A DNA stretch of 64,000 bases from Fimbriimonas sp. GTDB taxonomy: Bacteria > Armatimonadota > Fimbriimonadia > Fimbriimonadales > Fimbriimonadaceae. Made by a program: the position numbers and the translations under genes. This document shows positions 1 to 7,686 of the stretch, piece after piece (within the stretch, counting starts at the first letter, position 1; each line of letters begins with the position of its first letter). Location of the stretch: contig JARLGV010000130.1 of the NCBI GenBank assembly GCA_031292555.1, positions 1-64,000 of the forward strand. The letters run 5' to 3'. The notes below the pieces were generated by a model. The model saw nothing but the letters and a program-made list of their open reading frames with translations, was not told the origin of the DNA and searched no databases.

Positions 1-16
1 GGCCTGATAGACCCGC

Positions 17-85
17 CGCTCGGCCCCAGGGCTGACGCCACTGGGCTGGCAGAGGCTCGCCCCGTTGGGGCTTCGGGGCCGAGCG
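17..85. repeat. GC-rich intergenic element with nested hairpins
   Basis: An exact 11-base inverted repeat (17-27 CGCTCGGCCCC, 75-85 GGGGCCGAGCG) encloses two smaller hairpins: GCCA/TGGC near 36-50, and GCCCC-GTT-GGGGC at about 58-70. The fold would be a three-way junction. No coding sequence is seen in bases 1-127. From memory it resembles GC-rich palindromic intergenic repeats of planctomycete-like genomes, but only one such copy is seen here. It could also act as a terminator region for the minus-strand gene ending at 128. Confidence 0.45.
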
Positions 86-127
86 CCTTCACCACTCCGT
101 CACTCCTCCTCCGCCCTCCGCCAGGCT

Positions 128-1507
128 CTAAAACTCCCTTTTCGGGCTCAATCCAGGGCGCGGAACCGGGTATCGGCCGGTTTCGTCGGGCATGAGCGGG
201 GCGTCTCCTTCGAAACTCAACTTGTCGACGTTCGGAGCGAATTCGTGCTCGCAGTTCAGCATCTCGTCGAATGTCACCTGTTGGCCGGTGTGGGCGGCCA
301 TGCGGCCCATACTCGCGGTCAGACTCGCCTCTACACCGCGCTTGACTTCCGTGTATGGATTGTCGTGCCGAATGGCATCGATGAGCGTTTCCCACTCGTT
401 CTGATAGGGGTTGCTGGTGTCGGTCGATTGCCACTTGGGCTTGCCGGTCGGATTCTGGCCGTGGAAGATCGCGGACGGTCCGCCGCAGTCGTTGGCGCGT
501 GCGGCAATCGCCATGCCCTTTGTGCCGTGAACGTAGCTGGAGTAGATTCCCTGGGCGCCCGTCACACATCGTCCGTCAAAGTAGAATTTGCTGCCATCCG
601 CGAACGTGTACTCCACCGAGTAGGTGTCGAAGTTCTGGTCCACGTATGTGATGCCCTCGGGGCTCTGACGGTAGTGCCGGCCCCCGAGCGCCTGGGCGCT
701 GACCGGCCATGCGTTCTTCATCCAGCAAAGATGATCGACGTGGTGGATGTAGAAGTCGCTGAAGCAACCGCCGCTCGCCCACAGAAAACTGTGGAATCGG
801 CGGATCTGGTACTCAACGTGGCTCACGTTGTCCGGCTTTGGCAACGATTCGAAATAGCCTGCCGGGTCGTGCATCCGATAGCCGCGCATGAGCACGATTT
901 CGCCCAATTGCCCGCTCTGTACTCGGTCGTGCAGTTCGATGAGGTTCGTGGCGTGCCGCGACATCAAGCCGACACCGACCTTCAGATTCGCGGCCTTGGC
1001 CTCATCCGCCAGTTTCAGCATGCGCCGGCTGCTTGGGCCATCGACCGTCACCGGTTTCTCCATGAATACGTTCAGCTTCTTCTGAATCGCGTAAGTGAAA
1101 TGCACCCATCGAAAGGCAGGCGGTGTCGTCAGGATCACGACGTCGCCCGGTTTCAGGCAGTCCATCGCGTGCTTGTAAGCGTCGAAGCCCAGAAACTTGC
1201 GATCATCCGGCACGTCCATCGACGCGCCGACGCTCTGCTTGAGGTTATCGAAGCTGCTGTTGAGACGATCGGCAAACACGTCGGCCATTGCTACGAGCTT
1301 GATAGGCCCGCTCTTGGTCGAAAGCGCATTTACGGCCGCACCACTGCCACGCCCGCCGCATCCGACCAGTGCAACCTGAATCAGATCGCTCCCGCCAGGA
1401 TGCACGGTCGGAAGCGGAATCTTGGACAACATGGTGGCAGCAGCCAGTGATCCGGTCGTTTGGAGAAATTCGCGTCGGGACGGGAGGTTGAACTTGTCGG
1501 TGCTCAT
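128..1507 (-). CDS. Gfo/Idh/MocA family oxidoreductase, Tat-exported
   Basis: NAD(P)-dependent sugar oxidoreductase family protein of 459 residues, the usual size for exported members. The N-terminus has a twin-arginine signal (SRREFLQ, residues 10-16) followed by an Ala-rich hydrophobic stretch, so it is probably folded with its cofactor and exported. The Rossmann glycine motif is GCGGRGSG near residue 50, and the Glu-Lys-Pro motif (EKPV) that places the catalytic lysine is near 150. The C-terminal half fits the family's beta-sheet substrate domain. It starts at ATG 1507; a TAGAAT -10 box lies 18 bases upstream. It is divergent from a second member at 1585. Substrate unknown, probably a sugar or cyclitol. 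Confidence 0.9.
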   Translation of the reverse strand: MSTDKFNLPSRREFLQTTGSLAAATMLSKIPLPTVHPGGSDLIQVALVGCGGRGSGAAVNALSTKSGPIKLVAMADVFADRLNSSFDNLKQSVGASMDVPDDRKFLGFDAYKHAMDCLKPGDVVILTTPPAFRWVHFTYAIQKKLNVFMEKPVTVDGPSSRRMLKLADEAKAANLKVGVGLMSRHATNLIELHDRVQSGQLGEIVLMRGYRMHDPAGYFESLPKPDNVSHVEYQIRRFHSFLWASGGCFSDFYIHHVDHLCWMKNAWPVSAQALGGRHYRQSPEGITYVDQNFDTYSVEYTFADGSKFYFDGRCVTGAQGIYSSYVHGTKGMAIAARANDCGGPSAIFHGQNPTGKPKWQSTDTSNPYQNEWETLIDAIRHDNPYTEVKRGVEASLTASMGRMAAHTGQQVTFDEMLNCEHEFAPNVDKLSFEGDAPLMPDETGRYPVPRPGLSPKREF

Positions 1508-1584
1508 GATAGAATGCTCGTCACCATTCTAGTAAGATCGGGGCGGGAATTGTAGGGTCCCGCTTTCATTTGGGGGAAGATGCC

Positions 1585-2931
1585 ATGGCTGACATTGAAA
1601 AAGACAACGACTGGACACGACGACAGTTTCTAGTTCGAACCGGCGCAGTTGCCGCAGCGGGAGCAGCAGGACCACTGATGCGACTTGCAGATGCTGCTTC
1701 GTTGAAGGGGATTTCGAAATCGCCCAACGAAAAGCTAGTCATCGGCTTAATTGGTTGCGGGGGCATGGGCGCCGCCAACATGCGGAACCTGATGAACTTC
1801 CCGGACGTGGAAGTTGCCGCCCTTTGCGACGTGGACGACGCACGGATACCGAACGACCTGCGCGACGTTGAGCACAAGTACGGTCGCAAGCCGGACGTAT
1901 ACAAGGACTATCGCAAAATCCTCGACCGGAAGGACATCGACGCGGTCATCGTCGGCACGCCCGACCATTGGCACGCCCTCGTTCTGATTCACGCATGCGA
2001 AGCGGGTAAAGACGCATACTGCGAGAAGCCGCTATCCCACGACATCGTCGAGTCGGTCTACATGGCCGAGGCGGTCAAGCACCACAAGCGAATCGTCCAG
2101 TGCGGGACCTGGCAGCGCAGCACCCGCGAATTCACAGATGCTCTCGACTACGTGCGGTCCGGCAAACTCGGCAAAATCATTCTGACCCGTGCATGGATCA
2201 CCGACGGCTTCCGTGCCGGCCACCAAAAGCCGACCACCCCGCCTTCCGGCCTTGATTACGATATGTGGGTCGGACCGGCCGAGTTCGTGCCCTATCAATC
2301 GAACCGGCTGCACTTCAATTGGCGCTGGTTCATGAACTTTGGCGGAGGCATGAGCACCGACTGGGGCGTTCACATGATGGACATCGCCCTCCTCGGGATG
2401 AGCAGAGACCAAGACCTTGTGATGCCCACTTCGGTCAGCGCGTACGGCGGTCAGTGGGCGATCACCGACGACGACCGGAACGCGCCCGACACGATGCAGG
2501 CGATCTACCGGTTCGAGAACCCGGATTTCGCGATGCACTGGCAGATCGGCCTCGACCATCCAGAAAAGGAAGGGCACGGTACCGAGTTCGTGAGCGCAGA
2601 TGGAAGGACGCTTCGAGTCTGGCGAGGCGGCTGGAAGGTATTGGATCCCGGCGGAAAGGAATTGCCGAAGGAAGAGGCAGCCCCTCCTCCCGACCACTGG
2701 CGCAATTGGGTCGACTGCGTGAAGACCCGATCGGCTCCGCGAGCCAGCCTCCCGTCGGTCGCCCAAACCACCATCGTCTGCCACCTCTCCAACGTCGCTC
2801 TAAGCAGCGGCGAGACCGTCCACTGGGACAACAAGAAGCAGGACCTGGTCGGCAAGGCGGGCCGCAATAGCCTGTCGTATCACCGTCCCTACCGAAAAGG
2901 CTATAAACTCCCGGAGTATAAGCCGGCGTAG
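1585..2931 (+). CDS. Gfo/Idh/MocA family oxidoreductase, Tat-exported
   Basis: Second NAD(P)-dependent sugar oxidoreductase homologue, 448 residues from the chosen start. The twin-arginine signal TRRQFLV is near residue 11 and is followed by an Ala/Gly-rich membrane-like segment. The Rossmann motif GCGGMG is near residue 57 and CEKPLSHD near 150. ATG 1585 is preferred over an upstream in-frame TTG at 1570 because GGGGGAAG just upstream is a good ribosome binding site and the signal peptide then has normal length. The promoter must lie in the 77-base gap shared with the divergent gene ending at 1507. The two proteins share the family but are not close copies. Substrate cannot be told from sequence. 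Confidence 0.9.
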   Translation: MADIEKDNDWTRRQFLVRTGAVAAAGAAGPLMRLADAASLKGISKSPNEKLVIGLIGCGGMGAANMRNLMNFPDVEVAALCDVDDARIPNDLRDVEHKYGRKPDVYKDYRKILDRKDIDAVIVGTPDHWHALVLIHACEAGKDAYCEKPLSHDIVESVYMAEAVKHHKRIVQCGTWQRSTREFTDALDYVRSGKLGKIILTRAWITDGFRAGHQKPTTPPSGLDYDMWVGPAEFVPYQSNRLHFNWRWFMNFGGGMSTDWGVHMMDIALLGMSRDQDLVMPTSVSAYGGQWAITDDDRNAPDTMQAIYRFENPDFAMHWQIGLDHPEKEGHGTEFVSADGRTLRVWRGGWKVLDPGGKELPKEEAAPPPDHWRNWVDCVKTRSAPRASLPSVAQTTIVCHLSNVALSSGETVHWDNKKQDLVGKAGRNSLSYHRPYRKGYKLPEYKPA

Positions 2932-2973
2932 ACCGGGGTGCGGTTCGCGGGTTGCCGAATTCGTAGGGAGCCG

Positions 2974-3001
2974 CCGGATGCTTGTCCCGGCGGACATCCG
3001 G
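2974..3001 (+). terminator. Terminator-like hairpin after the oxidoreductase gene
   Basis: CCGGA-(TGCT bulge)-TGTCC, loop CGGC, then GGACA-TCCGG gives a 10-base-pair stem with one bulge, 42 bases after the stop at 2931. No T-run follows, so intrinsic termination is unproven. Confidence 0.4.
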
Positions 3002-3461
3002 TCAAAGGTCGAAGCTCCCCTGCATCATCGCCCGCTCGCCGAGGGTTTGTAATCGACGGATTCGTGCCCCGGCGCAAAAGCCGATCGTGTGCAAAAGTCA
3101 TGGCATTGGATCAACAACACTGGCGACTGCCTGCAGAGTCGCCGTATGCTTGTCCACACCCAGGGCACGATTCGGCACAACGAGCCCCGTGACGTTCCAG
3201 TTTTGAACCTACGAACCTTAAATGTGGGTCTGTGAGCAACTCCACGAAAGGCCGGGACGATCATCCGCCGACTACAAGCCTGTACACGAAAGTGGCTCTC
3301 GTACGAGGTGGCGGCATCGATAGGCTCTTGCGCCAGGACGTACACCGGTTGACAAGCCTCTTCAAGAGAATAGCCATTGGCTGTTTGGTCGCGGCCACTT
3401 GCTCCCTTGAAACACCGACTCGGATGCACCAGACTAAGTGCTTGTAGGTTGGATTCGGGCG
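3002..3461. other. Gene-poor interval before the LamG/beta-helix gene
   Basis: About 460 bases with no convincing gene. Short open frames on both strands have atypical composition and no recognisable motif. A possible promoter lies at 3349-3376: TTGACA (3349-3354), a 16-base spacer and TAGCCA (3371-3376). It is the only good -35 hexamer noticed in the interval and would leave a leader of about 80 bases. Confidence 0.4.
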
Positions 3462-6400
3462 ATGACCATGCTGCTGACTTCCCTTTTGCTCTTCGGCCTT
3501 ACTTCTGGCGCCTCCTTCGACAAATCCGGGCCGGTCTTGCACTGGAAACTCGACGAAGGACAAGTCACGGTGGCTCGGGACTCGAGCGGGCACGGGTTCG
3601 ACGGGGTGATCGGCGCGGCTTGGGTCACGTCGTCCGTCGGCAATGTGCTTCGGCTCGACGGAACGCCGGGATCGACAGTTTCGGTCGAGTTACCGCTCAA
3701 GAGCCGATTGGGGCACGGGTCGTGGTCCGTCTCCGCATGGGTCAAGCCGAAGCAATTCGCCATCGACTCGAGGCAGAATCAGCGACGGCTCTTCGCATAC
3801 GGACTCTATCCCGAGTCGGAGTTCAACGTCGATCTACTCAGCGACGGGCGGCCCTCTTTCTACCAGTGCTACCGGCATGGCGGTCGCGATCAAGCTTTCT
3901 ATGCCGAGGCCCCCACCTCTCTCGCGTTGGACCGCTGGGCGTTCCTTGCCGTCGTCTCCGACCGCAATTCCGGATCGATGGAGATCTTCATCAACGGCGT
4001 GCTCCGCAGCAAGGGGCCGCTCCCAAAGGACGTCGATCCGGACCTGAACGTTAGCGGACTCTTCACAACCGGCAGCGGCTGGCAGAACTACATGGGTGAC
4101 GTCGCCGAGGTTCAGCTCTTCAGCCGAGCCGAATCCCCTGCTGAGATCAAGGCTGAATTCGCGCAGATCAAGGGCCGCTTCGGCGTCGTTCCCACGCAGC
4201 AGGAGCTCATATCGGATGCGATCCAGTCCGCTCAGGATGACCTGGACGGGGCCGACAAAGCGTGGGCCGCCCATGGCGACACCGCCTCAGCCCGTTCCTT
4301 GGCGAAGGTCGTCGCCAATGCCGGCGCGCCGCCCGCCTACCGCAGCTATGCGGAGTTGCGACTCGCCCAAGGCGATCTCCGGACCGGCGATCGATCAAAG
4401 GCCCGCGCCACCTATGCACGCATCGCGGCAAACCCGACCTATCCGGCCATTCACCGCGAAGAGGCGGCAGAGCAGATACGCGAACTCGATCGCACCGGAA
4501 AGGGCCTCCCTCCGCGCGATCCCAACGCATCGAAGATCGTTCCCTCCCACCTTCCCTCGGTTCGGCAGCGCTTCTTCGTTTCACCGGCGGGCAACGACGC
4601 CAATCCCGGTACCAAACAACGTCCGATCGCGACCTTGGCTGCGGCCCGGGACCGGGTCCGCGCCGCGGTCAGCGCCCACAAGAAAGGCACGATCGAAGTG
4701 GAATTGGCTCCCGGCGAATACAAACTTGTCCAATCGGTCACCTTTACCGCCCGAGACACCGGGACGGCAGAATCGCCGGTCGTCTACCGAGCCGAGAAGC
4801 CGGGCACGACGACCTTCTACGGCGGAGCGAGGCTGACAGGTTTCAATCCGGTGACCGATCCGGCGATCCTGGGTCGGCTTCCCACCGAGTCCCGCGGCAA
4901 GGTCGTCCAGTTGGACCTGAGGGCGCGCGGCATCACCGACTTTGGCAAACTGGCGGTGCGCGGGTTCGGCCAGGCGCCGTCGCCTCCAACCCTTGAGCTG
5001 TATATCGACGGGAAACCGCAAACACTCGCGCGGTGGCCGAACACCGGGTTCGTCACGCCGGCCAAGCTGGTCGAACCAGGCAACAACAGCACGGATTCGC
5101 CCTCTGTCCTCGCCTATCAAGGCGATCGGCCCGCCCGGTGGCTGCATGCGGAGGACCCGTGGCTGTTCGGCTACTTCCAGTACCTGTGGGCGGACGGCAC
5201 GGTGCAGGTCGCGAAGATCGACCCGGACGCCAAGACGTTCACGACCGCCCATCCGTACCACTACGGGGCGCCCGGAATGACCGACGAACAGGGGATCAAG
5301 TTCTACGCCTTCAACCTGCTCGAAGAGATCGACATTCCCGGCGAGTGGTATCTGGACCGGAATACGGGGATCCTCTACCTCTATCCGCCTGCCAACTTCG
5401 CCCATTCGACGGTAGAGATCTCGATGCTCACGACACCGATGGTCACTGCCGAGCACCTCAACCACGTACGGTTTGAGGGGCTGAAGTTCGACCTTGGACG
5501 AAGCGACGGGCTCGATCTGACCGACTGCCGGGACTGCCAAATGGTGGGCTGCACGGTCAAGCGGATGGCGCTTAACGGGGTCTGCGTCCATGGCGGGAGC
5601 CGAGACAGCCTGATCAGTTGCGACATCTCCGACACCGGTAGGCGGGCCACCGAGATCATCGGCGGCGATCGAGCAGCCCTCACGCCAGGCGGTCACGTCG
5701 TCGCCAACTGTCTGATCCACGACTTCGGCCGCATCGACCGAACGTACACGCCGGGCATTCAGTTGGAGGGAGTCGGAAACCACGTCGTGCACAACGTGTT
5801 CTACAACTGCCCAAGCAGCGCCATGCGGATCGAGGGAAACGATCACGTGATCGAATACAACGAGGTCCACCACGTCCTACTCGAATCCGACGACCAAGGC
5901 AGTATGGAGCTGTTCGGTAACCCAACCTACCGAGGTGTCGTATTCCGATACAACTACTATCACGACCTGGGCACGGGCGCCCAAGAGAAACTCGTCGCCG
6001 GTCAAGCCGGCATCCGACTGGATGACGCCATTAGCGGCGTGCTGATTTACGGCAACGTGTTTGTGCGGGCCGCCAATGGCGTGTTCGGCGGGGTCCAGAT
6101 CAACTCGGGGCGAGACAACGTCATCGACAACAACGTCTTCGTCGACTCGGCGCGGGCGATCAGCGGCGGATACTATGCGGGGAACGGCGTCTGGGCCCAA
6201 CTCGCGGGAGCGGCCCGCCCGCCCGATTTCATCGTGAACGACCTCTATCGGCGCCGGTATCCCGAGATGAAATTGCTTCTCACCGAACCGGCCGTCAATC
6301 ACGTATGGCGGAACGTCTTCTACCGGATCGGGCAGGATCTTTCCCGCAGCCAAAGTTCGTTCGACGTGATCGGGAACGGGTTCTTCCCTTCGCTGAACCC

Positions 6401-6533
6401 GGGCTTTGTGGATCCCGGACATCGCGACTTTCGGCTCAACCCGAAGAGGCCCTTCGCATTGCCCGGCTTCCAGCCGATCCCGTTCAGTGAGATCGGCCTG
6501 TATCGCGACCCATGGCGGAGTCATCTGAAATGA
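3462..6533 (+). CDS. LamG domain plus right-handed beta-helix protein, secreted
   Basis: Large predicted secreted carbohydrate-active or carbohydrate-binding protein of about 1023 residues. A hydrophobic signal segment (MTMLLTSLLLFGL) opens the protein. A concanavalin A-like LamG domain follows (about 20-230; starts with the LHWKLDEG strand and ends with GDVAEVQLFSRA). A short helical linker covers about 240-350. A parallel beta-helix fills much of the rest, opened by the FVSPAGNDANPGT motif of pectate-lyase-like folds and rich in short N-V-F/N-V-I rungs. ATG 3462 or 3468 is preferred to GTG 3438 because it begins at the signal peptide. The stop overlaps the next start (ATGA), so the two are translationally coupled. 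Substrate unknown; the family includes polysaccharide lyases and glycosidases. Confidence 0.85.
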   Translation: MTMLLTSLLLFGLTSGASFDKSGPVLHWKLDEGQVTVARDSSGHGFDGVIGAAWVTSSVGNVLRLDGTPGSTVSVELPLKSRLGHGSWSVSAWVKPKQFAIDSRQNQRRLFAYGLYPESEFNVDLLSDGRPSFYQCYRHGGRDQAFYAEAPTSLALDRWAFLAVVSDRNSGSMEIFINGVLRSKGPLPKDVDPDLNVSGLFTTGSGWQNYMGDVAEVQLFSRAESPAEIKAEFAQIKGRFGVVPTQQELISDAIQSAQDDLDGADKAWAAHGDTASARSLAKVVANAGAPPAYRSYAELRLAQGDLRTGDRSKARATYARIAANPTYPAIHREEAAEQIRELDRTGKGLPPRDPNASKIVPSHLPSVRQRFFVSPAGNDANPGTKQRPIATLAAARDRVRAAVSAHKKGTIEVELAPGEYKLVQSVTFTARDTGTAESPVVYRAEKPGTTTFYGGARLTGFNPVTDPAILGRLPTESRGKVVQLDLRARGITDFGKLAVRGFGQAPSPPTLELYIDGKPQTLARWPNTGFVTPAKLVEPGNNSTDSPSVLAYQGDRPARWLHAEDPWLFGYFQYLWADGTVQVAKIDPDAKTFTTAHPYHYGAPGMTDEQGIKFYAFNLLEEIDIPGEWYLDRNTGILYLYPPANFAHSTVEISMLTTPMVTAEHLNHVRFEGLKFDLGRSDGLDLTDCRDCQMVGCTVKRMALNGVCVHGGSRDSLISCDISDTGRRATEIIGGDRAALTPGGHVVANCLIHDFGRIDRTYTPGIQLEGVGNHVVHNVFYNCPSSAMRIEGNDHVIEYNEVHHVLLESDDQGSMELFGNPTYRGVVFRYNYYHDLGTGAQEKLVAGQAGIRLDDAISGVLIYGNVFVRAANGVFGGVQINSGRDNVIDNNVFVDSARAISGGYYAGNGVWAQLAGAARPPDFIVNDLYRRRYPEMKLLLTEPAVNHVWRNVFYRIGQDLSRSQSSFDVIGNGFFPSLNPGFVDPGHRDFRLNPKRPFALPGFQPIPFSEIGLYRDPWRSHLK

Positions 6534-7645
6534 ACGCCGCGTTCCCGATTGCGTTCCTATTCACTGGCGGCTGCGCTTTGGCCGCATCGATGTTCGCCAT
6601 GCAAGACCAACCGATCGTCCATGTTGCCAAGGGTTCGAGTCTGCGCCTCTCCGGGCACGTGCCCGGCCCGTCATTGAGGGTTTCGGGCCGACAGCTTGTC
6701 GATCCATGCGGCGAACCGATCGTCATCAGGGGCGTCGAGGACAACGTGCATTCAGACGTGGCGGAGATCGCCAAATCGGGAGCCAACGCGATCCGATTCG
6801 TGTATGCGATGAAGCCGGCCGAACTCGAAGCGCGAATCAAGTCGGCGGTCGAGCACAAAATGCTCGTGTCGTTCATCTCACCCAACGGATATCGGGACAC
6901 CGGCTGGTGGAATCGCCCCGAGATCAAAGCGATCTTGGTCAAGTATCAGCAGTGGCTGCTCCCGCACGCCTATGGCGAGGGCGCCTACTCGAAGAACAAC
7001 GCGCGCTGGCTGCGAGAAACCAAGAAGGTCATCACCGACCTCAGGGGCTTCGGCTACAAGTTCCCGATCGAGATATTGGCCGACCAATGGGGACAGAGTC
7101 TGAGCACCCTCCTCGATCACGGGGCCGAACTGGTTGCCTTCGATCCCGAGCACAACATCCTTCTTGGAAACCAGATGTACTCGGAGTACCATCCGGACGA
7201 AGCCACGATGGGGCGAATCGTCGCCAGCGGCCTTCCGATCATGGTTGGAACCTGCACCTTCCGCAACCCGGAGAAGCCCTCGGAGGGTTGGTACGGCGCG
7301 CCGCTCGACCAATATCAAAAGGTTTGGAGGAGCACCTACGACAACCGCATCGGCTCGTTCTACTGGAACTGGACGACCGGCGGCGACGCGCTCACGACGA
7401 ATGGGAAGTGCGGAAACTGGACAACGCCGGGCAAGTTCATCTGCGGCAGCGGCCCCTATTCGATGCCCAAGGTGTCGAAGAAGACCCACTGGATGGTTTC
7501 GGGGTCGTGTAAGGAAAACGGCACATGGACGTCCAGCGATCCATCGGTCGCCCTGGTCGACGACCAAGGGTGGGTCACCGGACGTTCGATTGGACGCACT
7601 ACGATTTCCCATGACGGAGAGACCACGGTTGTGGACGTCTACTGA
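6530..7645 (+). CDS. GH5-like (cellulase/mannanase fold) protein with C-terminal Big2 domain
   Basis: Predicted exported protein of about 371 residues. The signal peptide is followed by a region matching the order of GH5 mannanase-like TIM barrels: GANAIRFVY, the long helix before DLRGFGYKFPIEILADQWGQ, a Y-rich segment, then FYWNW near the barrel end. The last 50 residues (TWTSSDPSVALVDDQGWVTG) are a bacterial Ig-like group 2 domain. ATG 6530 overlaps the previous stop by ATGA and is preferred to ATG 6512. At the position where GH5 enzymes normally read VGE-F-G, with the nucleophile Glu, this protein reads MVGTCTF, and the usual NEP acid/base motif appears as GEG. It may be inactive or use another mechanism. 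The family call rests on motif order alone. Confidence 0.65.
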   Translation: MNAAFPIAFLFTGGCALAASMFAMQDQPIVHVAKGSSLRLSGHVPGPSLRVSGRQLVDPCGEPIVIRGVEDNVHSDVAEIAKSGANAIRFVYAMKPAELEARIKSAVEHKMLVSFISPNGYRDTGWWNRPEIKAILVKYQQWLLPHAYGEGAYSKNNARWLRETKKVITDLRGFGYKFPIEILADQWGQSLSTLLDHGAELVAFDPEHNILLGNQMYSEYHPDEATMGRIVASGLPIMVGTCTFRNPEKPSEGWYGAPLDQYQKVWRSTYDNRIGSFYWNWTTGGDALTTNGKCGNWTTPGKFICGSGPYSMPKVSKKTHWMVSGSCKENGTWTSSDPSVALVDDQGWVTGRSIGRTTISHDGETTVVDVY

Positions 7646-7686
7646 CGTCGCGGTCGGTATGCTAGCGGCATAACTGCCGGGGACCG

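Noticed and set aside
65-1450. 461-residue open frame on the plus strand opposite the first oxidoreductase gene
   Set aside because: It is a GC-driven shadow; the minus-strand protein has a Tat signal and family motifs, the plus frame has none.
3232-3447. 71-residue plus-strand frame before the LamG/beta-helix gene
   Set aside because: No family, odd composition and no start signal.
4581-5873. 430-residue minus-strand frame within the LamG/beta-helix gene
   Set aside because: Shadow of the plus-strand gene; no domain or start signal.
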